Positions 27,666 to 36,646 of a stretch of DNA of 64,000 nucleotides are shown here, piece after piece. The stretch's first letter is position 1. The number at the start of each line of letters is the position of its first letter. Below the pieces are notes generated by a model that saw nothing but the letters and a program-made list of their open reading frames with translations, made no database searches and was not told where the DNA came from. This DNA is from Bacillota bacterium (GTDB lineage Bacteria; Bacillota_I; Bacilli_A; RF39; UBA660): contig SVAQ01000005.1 in assembly GCA_015059305.1 (NCBI GenBank), forward strand, positions 1 to 64,000, given 5' to 3'. The translations under genes were made by a program, and so were the position numbers.

Positions 27666-28763
27666 ATGAAAAGAATATTAAAGGTACTACTATTAATTAT
27701 GATGGTTTATTTACCGCTTAAAGTAAATGCTGCATCTATTGCAATAAGTTGTCCAGAATCAGTTACAGTTGGAGAAACATTTACCTGCACAGTAACAGGA
27801 CATCATAACTCGTTAGCGGGTCTAAAGTCTTCGATTAACTATGCAGGAATAGAATATATGGAAGTAAGTAATTTAACTGGAAGTAACATGTTTATTACGA
27901 CTAATAGCGAGCTTGATGGTGCATTTGATATAGCTACTGCCTCTAAAGATTTAGCTCGCTATACTTTTAAAGCAATCAGTTCTGGTAATGCATCAATTAA
28001 TGTTGTTTGCCAGGAAATTATTGATGGTACCGATTTTTCCTCTGTTTCTTGTACTGGTGATAACAAAACTATTTTAATAAAAGATGCTGTAATTCAAAAT
28101 CCAGAACCTGTGCTACCTCCACCTAATAAACCTGCTATAAAGAATAGTGATGCAACTTTAAAAGGAATTGAATTAAGTGCAGGTACAATAAATTTTGTAA
28201 GTAATATATTTATATATAATGTTGAAGTAGATTATAGTGTAGAAAATATTAATGTTAGGCCTATAGCAAATAATAATAAAGCAAAAGTACAAATTAGTGG
28301 AAACACTTTGCTAGAAGTTGGCAATAATTTAATAAAAATAAATGTTACAGCAGAAGATGGTACTACCAATATATATACACTAAATATTACGAGAAAAGAA
28401 AAGAATGAGAAATCAAATAATCAAGTAAAAAACATATTAATTGAAAAATATAATCTTAATTTTGATAAAGACAAAAAAGAATATGATTTATTAATAAATA
28501 ATGAAGATAGTTTAACAATTAATGTTGATTTAGAAGATGACTTGACAAAATATGAAATTATTGGTAATAAAAATTTGAAAAATAAAAGTAAAATAATTAT
28601 TAAAATAATAGCAGAAGATGAAATAATAGATGAATATAAAGTAAATATTATTAAAACATCTACGAAAAGCTTAAGTGTAAGTTTAACAATTAGCATCTTA
28701 TTTAATGCTATAAGTGTATCAACTTTATTCTACTTATTAATTAAAAATAAAATTAGAAATTGA
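27666..28763 (+). CDS. Cohesin-like, membrane-anchored surface protein
   Basis: This 365-residue protein has a signal peptide (about 1-22) and a cohesin-like beta-sandwich (about 23-135, beginning SIAISCPESVTVGETFTCTV and including the YTFKAISSGNASINV strands). A Pro-rich linker (PEPVLPPPNKP) and two cadherin-like (PF12733-type) modules follow, the first ending LLEVGNNLIKINVTAEDG. A C-terminal membrane helix with a short basic tail comes last. It starts 9 bases after the dockerin-bearing protease. In cellulosomes cohesins bind dockerins through the calcium-loaded F-hand repeats, so the adjacency suggests a partner pair: this protein anchors, the protease docks. The cohesin assignment rests on pattern only. 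Confidence 0.65.
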   Translation: MKRILKVLLLIMMVYLPLKVNAASIAISCPESVTVGETFTCTVTGHHNSLAGLKSSINYAGIEYMEVSNLTGSNMFITTNSELDGAFDIATASKDLARYTFKAISSGNASINVVCQEIIDGTDFSSVSCTGDNKTILIKDAVIQNPEPVLPPPNKPAIKNSDATLKGIELSAGTINFVSNIFIYNVEVDYSVENINVRPIANNNKAKVQISGNTLLEVGNNLIKINVTAEDGTTNIYTLNITRKEKNEKSNNQVKNILIEKYNLNFDKDKKEYDLLINNEDSLTINVDLEDDLTKYEIIGNKNLKNKSKIIIKIIAEDEIIDEYKVNIIKTSTKSLSVSLTISILFNAISVSTLFYLLIKNKIRN

Positions 28764-28792
28764 AGAATTACATAAAATTGTAATTCTTTTTT
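28763..28792 (+). terminator. Rho-independent terminator after the protease-cohesin pair
   Basis: AAGAATTACA/TGTAATTCTT with a six-base loop runs into a T tract, starting at the last base of the cohesin-like gene stop codon. Confidence 0.85.
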
Positions 28793-28850
28793 GTTTGCCA
28801 AGTATAATTTCTAAGCACCAAACCAAAATAATTTTAGGAGGAAATATAAT

Positions 28851-29072
28851 ATGGAATACGAAAAGGTACCAGAAATTATAACTGGTAAAGATTTAGATTA
28901 TCTTCAAGATATGTTTAATTGGAATTTTGTAGCATATAAAAATACAATTGATGCAATTACAATGATTGAAGATGAATCTTTGCTTAAACATCTAGAAAAA
29001 GCTGCTGAATCATTTTACGAAGTGATGAATGAAGTATTAGACATTTTAGAAGGAGGAGCTAATGAAAATTAA
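28851..29072 (+). CDS. Small YraG/CotF-like spore coat protein
   Basis: This 73-residue helical protein contains ITGKDLDYLQDMFNWNFVAYK, with later charged helices. The KDL-Y-x-DMF/L-x-WN pattern resembles the small YraG-type coat proteins that accompany CotF-domain proteins in Bacillus. TAGGAGG lies upstream of the ATG. The end overlaps the next coat gene by 11 bases, so the two are made together and may form a complex in the coat. No sigma-E/K promoter could be assigned with certainty. Confidence 0.6.
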   Translation: MEYEKVPEIITGKDLDYLQDMFNWNFVAYKNTIDAITMIEDESLLKHLEKAAESFYEVMNEVLDILEGGANEN

Positions 29073-29400
29073 AAATAAACAAACTGAAGTTCCGCAAAGC
29101 CTAGCTATGAATGACAAAGATTATATGAATAAATTACTTTGTACTTTAAAAGAAATGGTAAAAAATTATGCAGTTGTTTTAACTGAAGCAAGTAATGATA
29201 GTCTTTACAAAGAATATAAAAAAATGTTTGATGAATATTTAAAATTAGCCAGAGAAACTTATGAAATAATGTTTCAAAACGGTTGGTACGAACTAGAGAC
29301 TGCAGAGGAAAAAAAGATTAATACTAAATTTACGATGTTAGAAACTGAATTAGCATCATTAGTAAGCGAAGATGATGAAAATGAGGATGAAGAAGAATAA
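29062..29400 (+). CDS. CotF-domain spore coat protein
   Basis: This 112-residue protein carries a Coat_F domain: NDKDYMNKLLCTLKEMVKNY, then LTEASNDSLYKEY and the closing MFQNGWYELE, which matches the MF-x-KGWY end typical of CotF/YraF proteins. It has an acidic tail rich in Glu and Asp. The start has AAGGAGGAG, overlapping the previous coat gene. A terminator follows at once. Together with spoVID, ysxE, spoVB and ylbJ it indicates an endospore former. Confidence 0.78.
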   Translation: MKIKNKQTEVPQSLAMNDKDYMNKLLCTLKEMVKNYAVVLTEASNDSLYKEYKKMFDEYLKLARETYEIMFQNGWYELETAEEKKINTKFTMLETELASLVSEDDENEDEEE

Positions 29401-29422
29401 GCTGATATTATCAGCTTTTTTT
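29399..29422 (+). terminator. Rho-independent terminator after coat genes
   Basis: AAGCTGA/TCAGCTT with a five-base loop overlaps the CotF-like gene stop codon and ends in a T run. Confidence 0.85.
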
Positions 29423-29471
29423 CATGAAATGATAAAATTGTAATATTTTGTTAAAAAAAGCAAAAAAATGG

Positions 29472-29500
29472 TTGCAATATTTATAAAAATAGTATAGAAT
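29472..29500 (+). promoter_or_regulatory. Sigma-A promoter for the tRNA-Ile/tRNA-Glu pair
   Basis: TTGCAA (29472-29477) and TAGAAT (29495-29500) have a 17-base spacer and lie 24 bases ahead of tRNA-Ile. Confidence 0.65.
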
Positions 29501-29523
29501 TAAAGAGTACTGCAAAAAGAAGT

Positions 29524-29600
<77 letters not shown>

Positions 29601-29606
29601 TTTTGT

Positions 29607-29683
29607 GGCCCGTTGGTGAAGCGGTTTAACACACATGCCTTTCACGCATGCATTCATGGGTTCAAATCCCGTACGGGTCACCA
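29607..29683 (+). tRNA. tRNA-Glu (TTC)
   Basis: A 77-base cloverleaf with acceptor GGCCCGT/ACGGGTC, anticodon stem CATGC/GCATG and loop CTTTCAC giving anticodon TTC, a T arm with GGTTCAAATCC, and an encoded CCA. A terminator follows. Confidence 0.95.
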
Positions 29684-29694
29684 ATTTAAAATAT

Positions 29695-29718
29695 ACTAAC
29701 AGAAATGTTAGTTTTTTT
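29695..29718 (+). terminator. Terminator after tRNA pair
   Basis: ACTAACA/TGTTAGT with a GAAA loop runs into a T run. Confidence 0.88.
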
Positions 29719-29775
29719 ATGTTTGAAATTAACTTTGAATTTGAAAATATAGTAGGCTAAAATTTTTATGCAAAG

Positions 29776-29813
29776 AAAAAGTCTTGAATTCATAATGGAA
29801 AACAAGACTTTTT
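29776..29813 (-). terminator. Terminator for the minus-strand tRNA-Ser transcript
   Basis: An 11-bp perfect stem (29776-29786/29803-29813) with a 16-base loop and an A run on the plus strand that reads as Ts on the minus strand. It lies 10 bases beyond tRNA-Ser. Confidence 0.7.
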
Positions 29814-29823
29814 ATTTAAATAA

Positions 29824-29914
29824 TGGCGGAGCAGGAGAGATTTGAACTCTCGCACCGGTTACCCGATCTACACCCTTAGCAGGGGCGCCTCTTCAGCCTC
29901 TTGAGTACTACTCC
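29824..29914 (-). tRNA. tRNA-Ser (GCT)
   Basis: A 91-base class II tRNA on the minus strand: acceptor GGAGTAG/CTGCTCC, anticodon stem CGCCC/GGGTG and loop CTGCTAA giving anticodon GCT, the long variable arm TAGATCGGGTAACCG typical of tRNA-Ser, and an encoded CCA. Confidence 0.95.
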
Positions 29915-29962
29915 ATACCAAGCTACATATCTAATTCTACTAGAAAGTAGCTTATTTGTCAA

Positions 29963-30826
29963 TTATGATACGATAGTTTTAATATTTTCTATGTATTTAG
30001 TCATGATATCAAAATAATCACCAGTAAGTGTCATCGTAAGTGTATCTACTGAAATGTTTTTTGCTTTATAATTTGTGATTAAATCTTGAATTACCTCATT
30101 ATTAGCATCGCTATCTGCAACCAAAATATACGTATATTTACCATCTTTAAAATTATTTTTTATATTACTTAATTTATTTTCTTTTAAATTACTTTCATCT
30201 GTTAAGCTTATTACTTCAAAACCGTAATTTTCTAAATATTTAAACATATTACTTGATGCTACAATTACATTTTTATTGTTTTCTTTTGCGTCTTTACCAA
30301 GTGAATGAAGTGAAGCATCCATAAGCGATATCTTTTCTTGAAACTCTTTATAATTTGTATCTATTTGTTCAATAATAATTTTACTAGTTAAATATTCTTG
30401 TAAATTATCTTTTATATTTTTAGCAAGCATTAAATAATTATTTGGACTAAGCCATAATTCTTCAGGGGCATTATTTAATGTTAATCCGTAAGATACATCG
30501 ATAATAAGCAAATCTTGATTTTTATTTAATAAGGTTTTTGCAGTTTCCTTTTCTTCTGTTAATCCATTATATACAAATAGATCAGCTTTAGCATAATTTT
30601 TAATTTGTTTTTTGGTCAATTCATAAGTTTCAATATCGCAATCAATTGGATAAATACTCGATATTGTTGCATAATCTTTATATAAATAATTAGTTAAAAA
30701 ATTTATTGGATATACAGTAGTATAAATTGTTGCACCCTCCAGATCATCAGTTTTTAGCGTGCATGAAGTTGTAAAAAATATAATCATTAAGCAAAGTGCT
30801 ATAAATCCATATTTATAAGTTTTCAA
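29963..30826 (-). CDS. ZnuA/TroA-like substrate-binding lipoprotein with no His ligands
   Basis: This 287-residue protein has a lipoprotein-type signal ([13 protein letters not shown]) and the two-lobed fold of metal ABC-transporter binding proteins: [15 protein letters not shown] at the start, FVYNGLTEE, the long connecting helix, and a C-terminal [20 protein letters not shown]. The usual metal-binding histidines are absent. The DPHVWLSP-type segment reads PEELWLSP, the next expected His is Ser in SSNMFKYL, and the first site holds DCDIETYE. It may bind another ligand or none. No permease or ATPase gene is adjacent. It overlaps yidD upstream by 14 bases. Confidence 0.75.
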   Translation of the reverse strand: MKTYKYGFIALCLMIIFFTTSCTLKTDDLEGATIYTTVYPINFLTNYLYKDYATISSIYPIDCDIETYELTKKQIKNYAKADLFVYNGLTEEKETAKTLLNKNQDLLIIDVSYGLTLNNAPEELWLSPNNYLMLAKNIKDNLQEYLTSKIIIEQIDTNYKEFQEKISLMDASLHSLGKDAKENNKNVIVASSNMFKYLENYGFEVISLTDESNLKENKLSNIKNNFKDGKYTYILVADSDANNEVIQDLITNYKAKNISVDTLTMTLTGDYFDIMTKYIENIKTIVS

Positions 30827-31046
30827 AATTTTCCTCCTTCAAGGGAACTGGATCGTACCCATAGTCGCCAAAAGGACGACATCTTTTTATTCTTTTTATT
30901 CCAAGTTTAATTCCTTTAATTATTCCAAATTTAGATATAGCTTCAATCATATATTCACTACAGGTAGGAGTAAATCTACACATTTTGTGACCATTAAATG
31001 GTATTATTTGATAACCTCTAATCAAATATATAATTATTAACTTCAT
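30813..31046 (-). CDS. yidD: Membrane protein insertion efficiency factor YidD
   Basis: This 77-residue protein carries the complete YidD pattern: [28 protein letters not shown], and [17 protein letters not shown]. YidD aids YidC-dependent insertion of inner-membrane proteins. It usually sits beside rnpA-yidC, but here it lies alone between a lipoprotein gene and the divergent rnc. The stop overlaps the lipoprotein gene start, so the two are cotranscribed. Confidence 0.95.
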   Translation of the reverse strand: MKLIIIYLIRGYQIIPFNGHKMCRFTPTCSEYMIEAISKFGIIKGIKLGIKRIKRCRPFGDYGYDPVPLKEENFENL

Positions 31047-31142
31047 ATATCACCAACAAAATAATTGTACTACGAATTCATTAAATTTACAAATATATTG
31101 TTCTATGATATACTTATAAGCGTATGTAGGATAGGTGGAAAT

Positions 31143-31790
31143 ATGGACTTTTTAAGTAAATATGGAATCAATATTAAAAATCAAGATTTACTGTTAACGG
31201 CACTTACTCATTCATCATATGGCTATGAAAATCATTGTGAAGATTATGAAAGATTAGAATTTTTAGGGGATGCAGTTTTACAAGTAATTATGAGTGAGTA
31301 TTTATATAAAAATACAAATCTTAAAGAAGGACAAATGTCTAAAGAACGGTCACGTTTTGTATGTGAAGAAGCACTTGCTTGTTACGTAAAAAAAGTTGGA
31401 TATGACAAATATATTAGAGTTGGTCATGGCTTAGTTGGTCATGTAAATGATACAATTATAGCAGATACCTTTGAAGCCGTACTTGCTGTAATATATTTAG
31501 AATGTGGCCTTGAAGTTTGTCAAAAATATATTCGCGAAGTAGTTATTCCTTTTGTCAAAAATGATGAAGGATTTTTTAGAGATTATAAAACTAATTTACA
31601 AGAATTGGTTCAAACTGACAAAAAATCTTTAGAATATATATTAGTTGAATCAACTGGTGAGGCGCATAACATGCAATTCAAAGTAAATGTTGTAGTTGAT
31701 GGAATTATTTTAGGAACTGGAATCGGTAAGTCAAAAAAAGAAGCTGAACAAAACGCTGCCGCATCAGCGCTAAAGAAATGTGCAAGGTAA
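31143..31790 (+). CDS. rnc: Ribonuclease III
   Basis: This 215-residue enzyme cleaves double-stranded RNA in rRNA and mRNA maturation. The nuclease domain has the signature ERLEFLGDAVL and the second metal site DTFEAVLAVIYLE. The C-terminal double-stranded RNA-binding domain runs from YKTNLQELVQ to KKEAEQNAAASAL. ATG 31143 is chosen because AGGTGG precedes it by five bases; in-frame upstream codons would add a non-homologous hydrophobic extension. It ends 3 bases ahead of smc, the standard rnc-smc order in Bacillota. Confidence 0.97.
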   Translation: MDFLSKYGINIKNQDLLLTALTHSSYGYENHCEDYERLEFLGDAVLQVIMSEYLYKNTNLKEGQMSKERSRFVCEEALACYVKKVGYDKYIRVGHGLVGHVNDTIIADTFEAVLAVIYLECGLEVCQKYIREVVIPFVKNDEGFFRDYKTNLQELVQTDKKSLEYILVESTGEAHNMQFKVNVVVDGIILGTGIGKSKKEAEQNAAASALKKCAR

Positions 31791-31793
31791 AAC

Positions 31794-34712
31794 ATGTATA
31801 TAAAAAGTATTAAAGTGCAAGGATTTAAGTCCTTTGCTGATAAATTAGAGCTCGATTTAAATTCGGGAATTTGTGCAATTGTTGGACCTAATGGTAGTGG
31901 TAAAAGTAATGTTGTCGACGCTATTTTATGGGTTCTTGGTGAGCAAAGTGTAAAATCACTTCGTGGAGAAAATTCCATGAGTGATATTATTTTTAGTGGG
32001 TCTAAAACTAGAGAAGAACAAAAGAAAGCTAGTGTTGCAATTTTATTTGACAATTCTGATAAAAGGTTAAACACTGAATTTAATGAAGTAGAAATAAAAA
32101 GAGTTATTTATCGTTCCGGGGAAAATGAATACTTTATTAATAATGCTCGAGTTAGATTAAAAGATATTACTGATTTACTGATTGATGTAACTTCAAAGTT
32201 TAATATTATTTCTCAAGGAAATATTAATGCTTTAGTTGAAAATAAATCTAGTGAAAGAAGAATATTATTTGAAAGTGCTGCGGGAGTATTAAAATATAAA
32301 AAACGTAAAGAAGAAACTTTGAAAAAACTTGAGGGAACTAAAGAAAATTTAACACGTGTTAATTTGATTATCAAAGAATTATTGACTACTTTAAAACCTT
32401 TAGAAAAGCAGAAAGACGATGCTACAAAATATATTAAGATAAAAAAAGAATTAGAAAATGTGGAAATATCTTTAGTTGCTCATGATATAACTAATTTAAC
32501 TACTAAGTATGAAAAACTTAAATTAGAAAACAGTAATATTCAAAAAGAGTTAGAATTAGTAAATATTATTAAACCAGAAGAATTAGAAAAACTTAAATTA
32601 GAAAGTCTTAAAATAGATGAAAAAATAGTAGATATCAATAAAAAAATTAGCGTTTTAATAGATGAAATATCAAATTTAAATAGTCAAAAACAAATTAATA
32701 TTGAAAGAGCTAAATATAAATTAGATAAAGAAACTATTGATACTAATCTTATGGCTTTAAATGAAGAAAAATTAAATTTTGAAAGAAGTATTGAGGTCTT
32801 ATCTAAAGAACTAGAAAATATTAAGAAAGAATTTCAGGAATTAATTAAAGATTATAATATTAAATCAGATGAAGAATTAAAAACTAAAATTAAATTAGGA
32901 ACATATACAAATGATTATAATCGTACCAATAAAGAAATCTTAGAACTTCAAAATAAAATTAATATTGAATCTGCAAATCTTGAAAACAATGTTTTCTTAC
33001 CTAGAAGTGTAAGTAGTATTATTAATAATCCTCGCTTAACAGGAATCCATAATACGATTGGTAACGTGATTAATATTAATGAAGCACATATTGTTGCTAT
33101 TAATACAGCTCTTGGATCTAATGCTAATTTTATAATTGTCGATAATATGAACTGCGCTAAAGAAGCTATTAATTACTTAAAAGAAAATAAATTAGGTCGT
33201 GCTACTTTTTTCCCACTTGATACAATAAAATCGCGTCGCATTTCAAAAGATATCGAATATTCGCTATCATCTGAACCGGGTTTTATAGGTATTGCTTCCG
33301 ATTTACTTAATTTTGATGAAAAATACAAAGATATAATTGAAAATCAGCTTGGTAATGTGTTAATTGTGGATACTATAGATGATTTATTTAATATTGCTAA
33401 GATTGTTGAATATAAATATAAAATGGTCTCTTTAGAGGGAGAAATAATCTTTCCAGGTGGTTCAATTGCCGGGGGCAACAGTAATAAAGACTCACACGAT
33501 AGATCCCATTTAAACAAACTAAAAAAAGATTTAGAAAGCAAAAAAGTTTTATTGGATAGTGTTAATTTAGCGCTTAAAAATGAAAATAGTAAATATGAAA
33601 TGTTAATAAGTAACACAAGTGAACTAAATCGTAAAATTGCTGAAAAAAGAATAATTGTTGAAGCCAAAGAAAAAAATATGCATGAGCTAAACGCCAGTTT
33701 AGTGGAAATTATTGATAAAATCAAAGGCCTCGGAGCAATTGATACTAATAATTTAGATGATCGTGTTAATGAAATTTTAACTGAATTAAGTAATAAACAA
33801 AAAGAAAAAGATTTATGCGAAGTTGAATTAAAAGCTTTGCAAAGCAAAAAGTTTGATATTGCAAATGAAATATCTTCGATTGAAAAAACTGTTCAAGAAC
33901 AAAATAGTCATTATCATAAAATGGAAAATGTTATTAGAACTAACGAAGTAGAAATTGGAAAATATGAAGTAAGAATTGATAATTTACTTAATATTTTAAC
34001 TTCTGAATACAATATTACTTATGACTATGCCAATAATAATTATTCTTTAGATATGGAAATAGAAATAGCTAGAGGTATGGTAAGTAAATTAAAGGGTGAG
34101 TTAAGGGGGCTTACGAATGTCAATCTAGGAAGTATTGATGAATATGATCGTTTAAAAAGAAGATATGATTTTTTAGATAAACAACGTTATGACTTAGAAT
34201 CATCCTCAAACGAACTACTTAATGTAATTACTGAGATGGATGATATTATGAAAGATAAATTTAAAACAACCTTTGAACAAATCTCAAGAGAATTTTCAAA
34301 AGTTTTTAGGATTATGTTTAAGGGGGGAAATGGAATACTTAAACTAGCTGATGAACAAGATTTACTAAATACTGGCATAAATATATTAGCTGTACCTCCA
34401 GGAAAAAAATTAAATTCAACAGCTTCGTTATCTGGTGGTGAAAAAGCATTAACTGCAATATGTTTAATCTTTGCAATATTAAATGTTAAACCAGTTCCTT
34501 TCATTGTACTTGATGAAGCCGAAGCGGCCTTAGATGAAGAAAATGTTAATATGTTTGGTGAGTATTTATCTAATATGAAACAACAAAGTCAATTTATTTT
34601 AATTACGCATAAAAAGAAAATGATGGAATATGCTGATATTCTCTATGGCGTTACAATGCAAGAAAGTGGCGTGTCAAAATTAGTTAGCGTTAAATTAGAA
34701 GATGCAAAATAA
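31794..34712 (+). CDS. smc: Chromosome partition protein SMC, short-armed
   Basis: This 972-residue SMC ATPase organises and segregates the chromosome with ScpA/ScpB. The N-terminal head has Walker A VGPNGSGKSNVVDAI and the QGNIN segment. Coiled coil runs from about 165, with the hinge at about 400-530 (GNVININEAHIVAINTALG and the FFPLDTIK segment), then the return coil. The C-terminal head has signature LSGGEKAL and Walker B FIVLDEAEAALDE. It is about 200 residues shorter than typical bacterial SMC (about 1,180), and the loss is in the coiled-coil arms; head and hinge look complete. No ftsY follows, unlike in Bacillus. A terminator follows. Confidence 0.96.
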   Translation: MYIKSIKVQGFKSFADKLELDLNSGICAIVGPNGSGKSNVVDAILWVLGEQSVKSLRGENSMSDIIFSGSKTREEQKKASVAILFDNSDKRLNTEFNEVEIKRVIYRSGENEYFINNARVRLKDITDLLIDVTSKFNIISQGNINALVENKSSERRILFESAAGVLKYKKRKEETLKKLEGTKENLTRVNLIIKELLTTLKPLEKQKDDATKYIKIKKELENVEISLVAHDITNLTTKYEKLKLENSNIQKELELVNIIKPEELEKLKLESLKIDEKIVDINKKISVLIDEISNLNSQKQINIERAKYKLDKETIDTNLMALNEEKLNFERSIEVLSKELENIKKEFQELIKDYNIKSDEELKTKIKLGTYTNDYNRTNKEILELQNKINIESANLENNVFLPRSVSSIINNPRLTGIHNTIGNVININEAHIVAINTALGSNANFIIVDNMNCAKEAINYLKENKLGRATFFPLDTIKSRRISKDIEYSLSSEPGFIGIASDLLNFDEKYKDIIENQLGNVLIVDTIDDLFNIAKIVEYKYKMVSLEGEIIFPGGSIAGGNSNKDSHDRSHLNKLKKDLESKKVLLDSVNLALKNENSKYEMLISNTSELNRKIAEKRIIVEAKEKNMHELNASLVEIIDKIKGLGAIDTNNLDDRVNEILTELSNKQKEKDLCEVELKALQSKKFDIANEISSIEKTVQEQNSHYHKMENVIRTNEVEIGKYEVRIDNLLNILTSEYNITYDYANNNYSLDMEIEIARGMVSKLKGELRGLTNVNLGSIDEYDRLKRRYDFLDKQRYDLESSSNELLNVITEMDDIMKDKFKTTFEQISREFSKVFRIMFKGGNGILKLADEQDLLNTGINILAVPPGKKLNSTASLSGGEKALTAICLIFAILNVKPVPFIVLDEAEAALDEENVNMFGEYLSNMKQQSQFILITHKKKMMEYADILYGVTMQESGVSKLVSVKLEDAK

Positions 34713-34744
34713 AAGTATAAGAATAAACTCTTATGCTTTTTTTA
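34713..34744 (+). terminator. Rho-independent terminator after rnc-smc
   Basis: AAGTATAAG pairs with CTTATGCTT (one G-T pair) and is followed by a T run. Confidence 0.75.
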
Positions 34745-34837
34745 TTTAAAATTTTTATCATAAAATTAATACATCCAATTGACAACTAAGTGTTAAGCAA
34801 GATATAATTATAATGTAAAGAAAGTAGAGATGATGAA

Positions 34838-35608
34838 GTGGAAACGTTAAATAATTTATTACAAGAGCTAGGGATTTCGAAAGTAAAATTAGCTAAATAC
34901 TTAGGAGTTTCAAGACAAATGGTATATAACTATCTTACATTAGATGGTTTAGAAAAATGGCCAAAAGAAAAGAAAATATTATTATTACAATTATTAAATA
35001 TAACTGATGGTAAAGAAGAATCAATCAAGGAAATAAAAGTAACTACAGATTATTTATTAGAAGTTGAAAAAAGATTAAATGCAAACATTAAAAAAGAAGA
35101 TAATGTTGACAATAATTTTGATTTAATTGGATTAGATAAAGATTCTAAAGCTCTTTTAGGAGATATTTTCTTCTTACTTAAAGAAAAGTTAGTAGAAGGC
35201 GGTTATACAAATAATGCCACTGTAAGATATATTTATTATTTATTACAATCAATTAATAATGTTCCAGAAATTAAATATATTTTAGGCTATATTGCAAAAA
35301 CCAATGGTTTTATTAAACCTGATGAATTTGCTTATGATGAAGATCGTCAATTTATTTTTGAAGGCATCTTATATTCAGGATTAACTCTATATAACAATGG
35401 CGGAGCATCAAAAAGTAAAGTTGCTGAATCAAGAAGAAGATTTATTCAAGAAATAGAGCAAAAAAATGAAGAAAAAATGAGTCGGACACAACAACTAAAT
35501 ACAATTAAAGTTCAAGCGTTACATGAACTTGGATACGATGATATTAATGAGTCAAATGCCGCTGAAGTATTTGAAAAAATTGCTGAAATTCAATCCAGAA
35601 AGGTTTAA
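34838..35608 (+). CDS. Helix-turn-helix regulator of unknown target
   Basis: This 256-residue protein has an N-terminal DNA-binding helix-turn-helix (about 1-60) with the recognition region VKLAKYLGVSRQMVYNYL, of the XRE-like kind. The remaining 190 residues are helical and charged and are not recognised; they could be a dimerisation or ligand domain. The start appears to be GTG 34838 after GAGATGATGAA. It lies 2 bases ahead of a membrane-protein gene, suggesting one operon in which the regulator may control a cell-envelope or chromosome function. That is inference from position only. Confidence 0.65.
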   Translation: METLNNLLQELGISKVKLAKYLGVSRQMVYNYLTLDGLEKWPKEKKILLLQLLNITDGKEESIKEIKVTTDYLLEVEKRLNANIKKEDNVDNNFDLIGLDKDSKALLGDIFFLLKEKLVEGGYTNNATVRYIYYLLQSINNVPEIKYILGYIAKTNGFIKPDEFAYDEDRQFIFEGILYSGLTLYNNGGASKSKVAESRRRFIQEIEQKNEEKMSRTQQLNTIKVQALHELGYDDINESNAAEVFEKIAEIQSRKV

Positions 35609-35610
35609 AA

Positions 35611-36417
35611 ATGAAAAAAAGAATGCCAAGACAGTTAATTTTAATTGTAATATTATGTGTCTTAATTTTAGCTGCTATACTTTGGCTTTTGATAAAAAAT
35701 ATAAGTAGTATTGATTCATCTAGTGAAATTGTTCAGGAAATATATGCTTATTTAGGTAGTGATTATTTAGATTATTGTGAAGGAATGCCTTTTTATGAAG
35801 AGGATGAGATTAACATTGAATCAATTGATTCTTCATTAAAGATGTGCTTAGCTTTTAAATTAATCGAAGAAAACAATATACTTAAAGAATCTTTAAATAA
35901 AGATAAAAAACAAGACGCTTGCAATTTTACAAAAGAAAAACAATTTAGGCTATCTGGTAATGATGATAAATGTGATATAGAGATTATTACTTCTGATATA
36001 TTAAATGCTAAATATAAAAATATATTTGGTACAGATATTGAAAGTTATGATGACTTCAAATTATCTGGATCAAAGATTTGTTATTATGATGAAAAAGAGG
36101 GTAGGTATCTATGTGGTAATACTCTTGTACAAAATCTCCAATTAGGATGGGCACCTACTACATACCGGATGATTAACAAAGTAAAAGAGAAGGGCAACCG
36201 GATTTACATTTATGATCGCTATTTAGCGGTTAATGATTCAAAATGTTATGTAACAAACAGTGGTACTAGTGAAAATGAAAAATGTAGTGATAAAATAAAT
36301 GAAAAAACCAATTATAATAGTCTTTTTCTCTTAAGATATGGTAAACAATACACTCATATTTTTGAAAAAGATTCGAAAGGGGACTATCATTGGATTTCCT
36401 CTTCTCCCGAAAAATAA
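35611..36417 (+). CDS. Single-pass membrane protein with Cys-rich extracytoplasmic domain
   Basis: This 268-residue protein has one N-terminal membrane helix (about 8-28), positive-inside, then an outer domain of about 235 residues with several Cys (including DYCEG, KMCLAF, KCDIE and ENEKCSDK) that could form disulfides. No family is recognised. It is cotranscribed with the helix-turn-helix gene just upstream. It is the last gene before the dif-like site and prophage. Confidence 0.6.
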   Translation: MKKRMPRQLILIVILCVLILAAILWLLIKNISSIDSSSEIVQEIYAYLGSDYLDYCEGMPFYEEDEINIESIDSSLKMCLAFKLIEENNILKESLNKDKKQDACNFTKEKQFRLSGNDDKCDIEIITSDILNAKYKNIFGTDIESYDDFKLSGSKICYYDEKEGRYLCGNTLVQNLQLGWAPTTYRMINKVKEKGNRIYIYDRYLAVNDSKCYVTNSGTSENEKCSDKINEKTNYNSLFLLRYGKQYTHIFEKDSKGDYHWISSSPEK

Positions 36418-36554
36418 CTAATCCCCCTATCTCAATTTAATGCATATATATCCTTATTTATATATAAAATAGGATAATATATATAACCTTATAAATATAT
36501 ATAATAAGGTTATAATGCACACAAAATATTTCATTATAAGAATTTGTAAATTAA

Positions 36555-36593
36555 AAAATCTAAAACTTATTAATTTGGTTTTAGATTTTATTT
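36555..36593. terminator. Bidirectional terminator
   Basis: A perfect 12-bp stem, AAAATCTAAAAC with GTTTTAGATTTT, is flanked by A and T runs. It can stop transcripts from the left arm and rep transcripts from the prophage. Confidence 0.7.
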
Positions 36594-36604
36594 TGTTTGC
36601 ATTT

Positions 36605-36646
36605 AATTTATATAATTTTACTAATAATTTATATAATTTTACTAAT
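36605..36646 (+). repeat. Perfect tandem pair of 21-base units
   Basis: Two identical 21-base AT-rich units stand head to tail, 64 bases from the dif-like core. Confidence 0.9.

Noticed and set aside
31610..32074. 154-codon minus-strand frame across the rnc-smc junction
   Set aside because: It is antisense to two strongly supported genes and has no recognisable motif; long antisense frames are frequent in this AT-rich sequence.
33344..33847. 167-codon minus-strand frame inside smc
   Set aside because: Antisense to the coiled coil of smc; Leu/Ser-rich composition is the expected complement of Glu/Lys-rich codons.
36605..36646. 21-base tandem repeat as a plasmid iteron origin
   Set aside because: Only two AT-only copies occur, outside the prophage ends, while the RepB-type element already has a clear nick-site origin.
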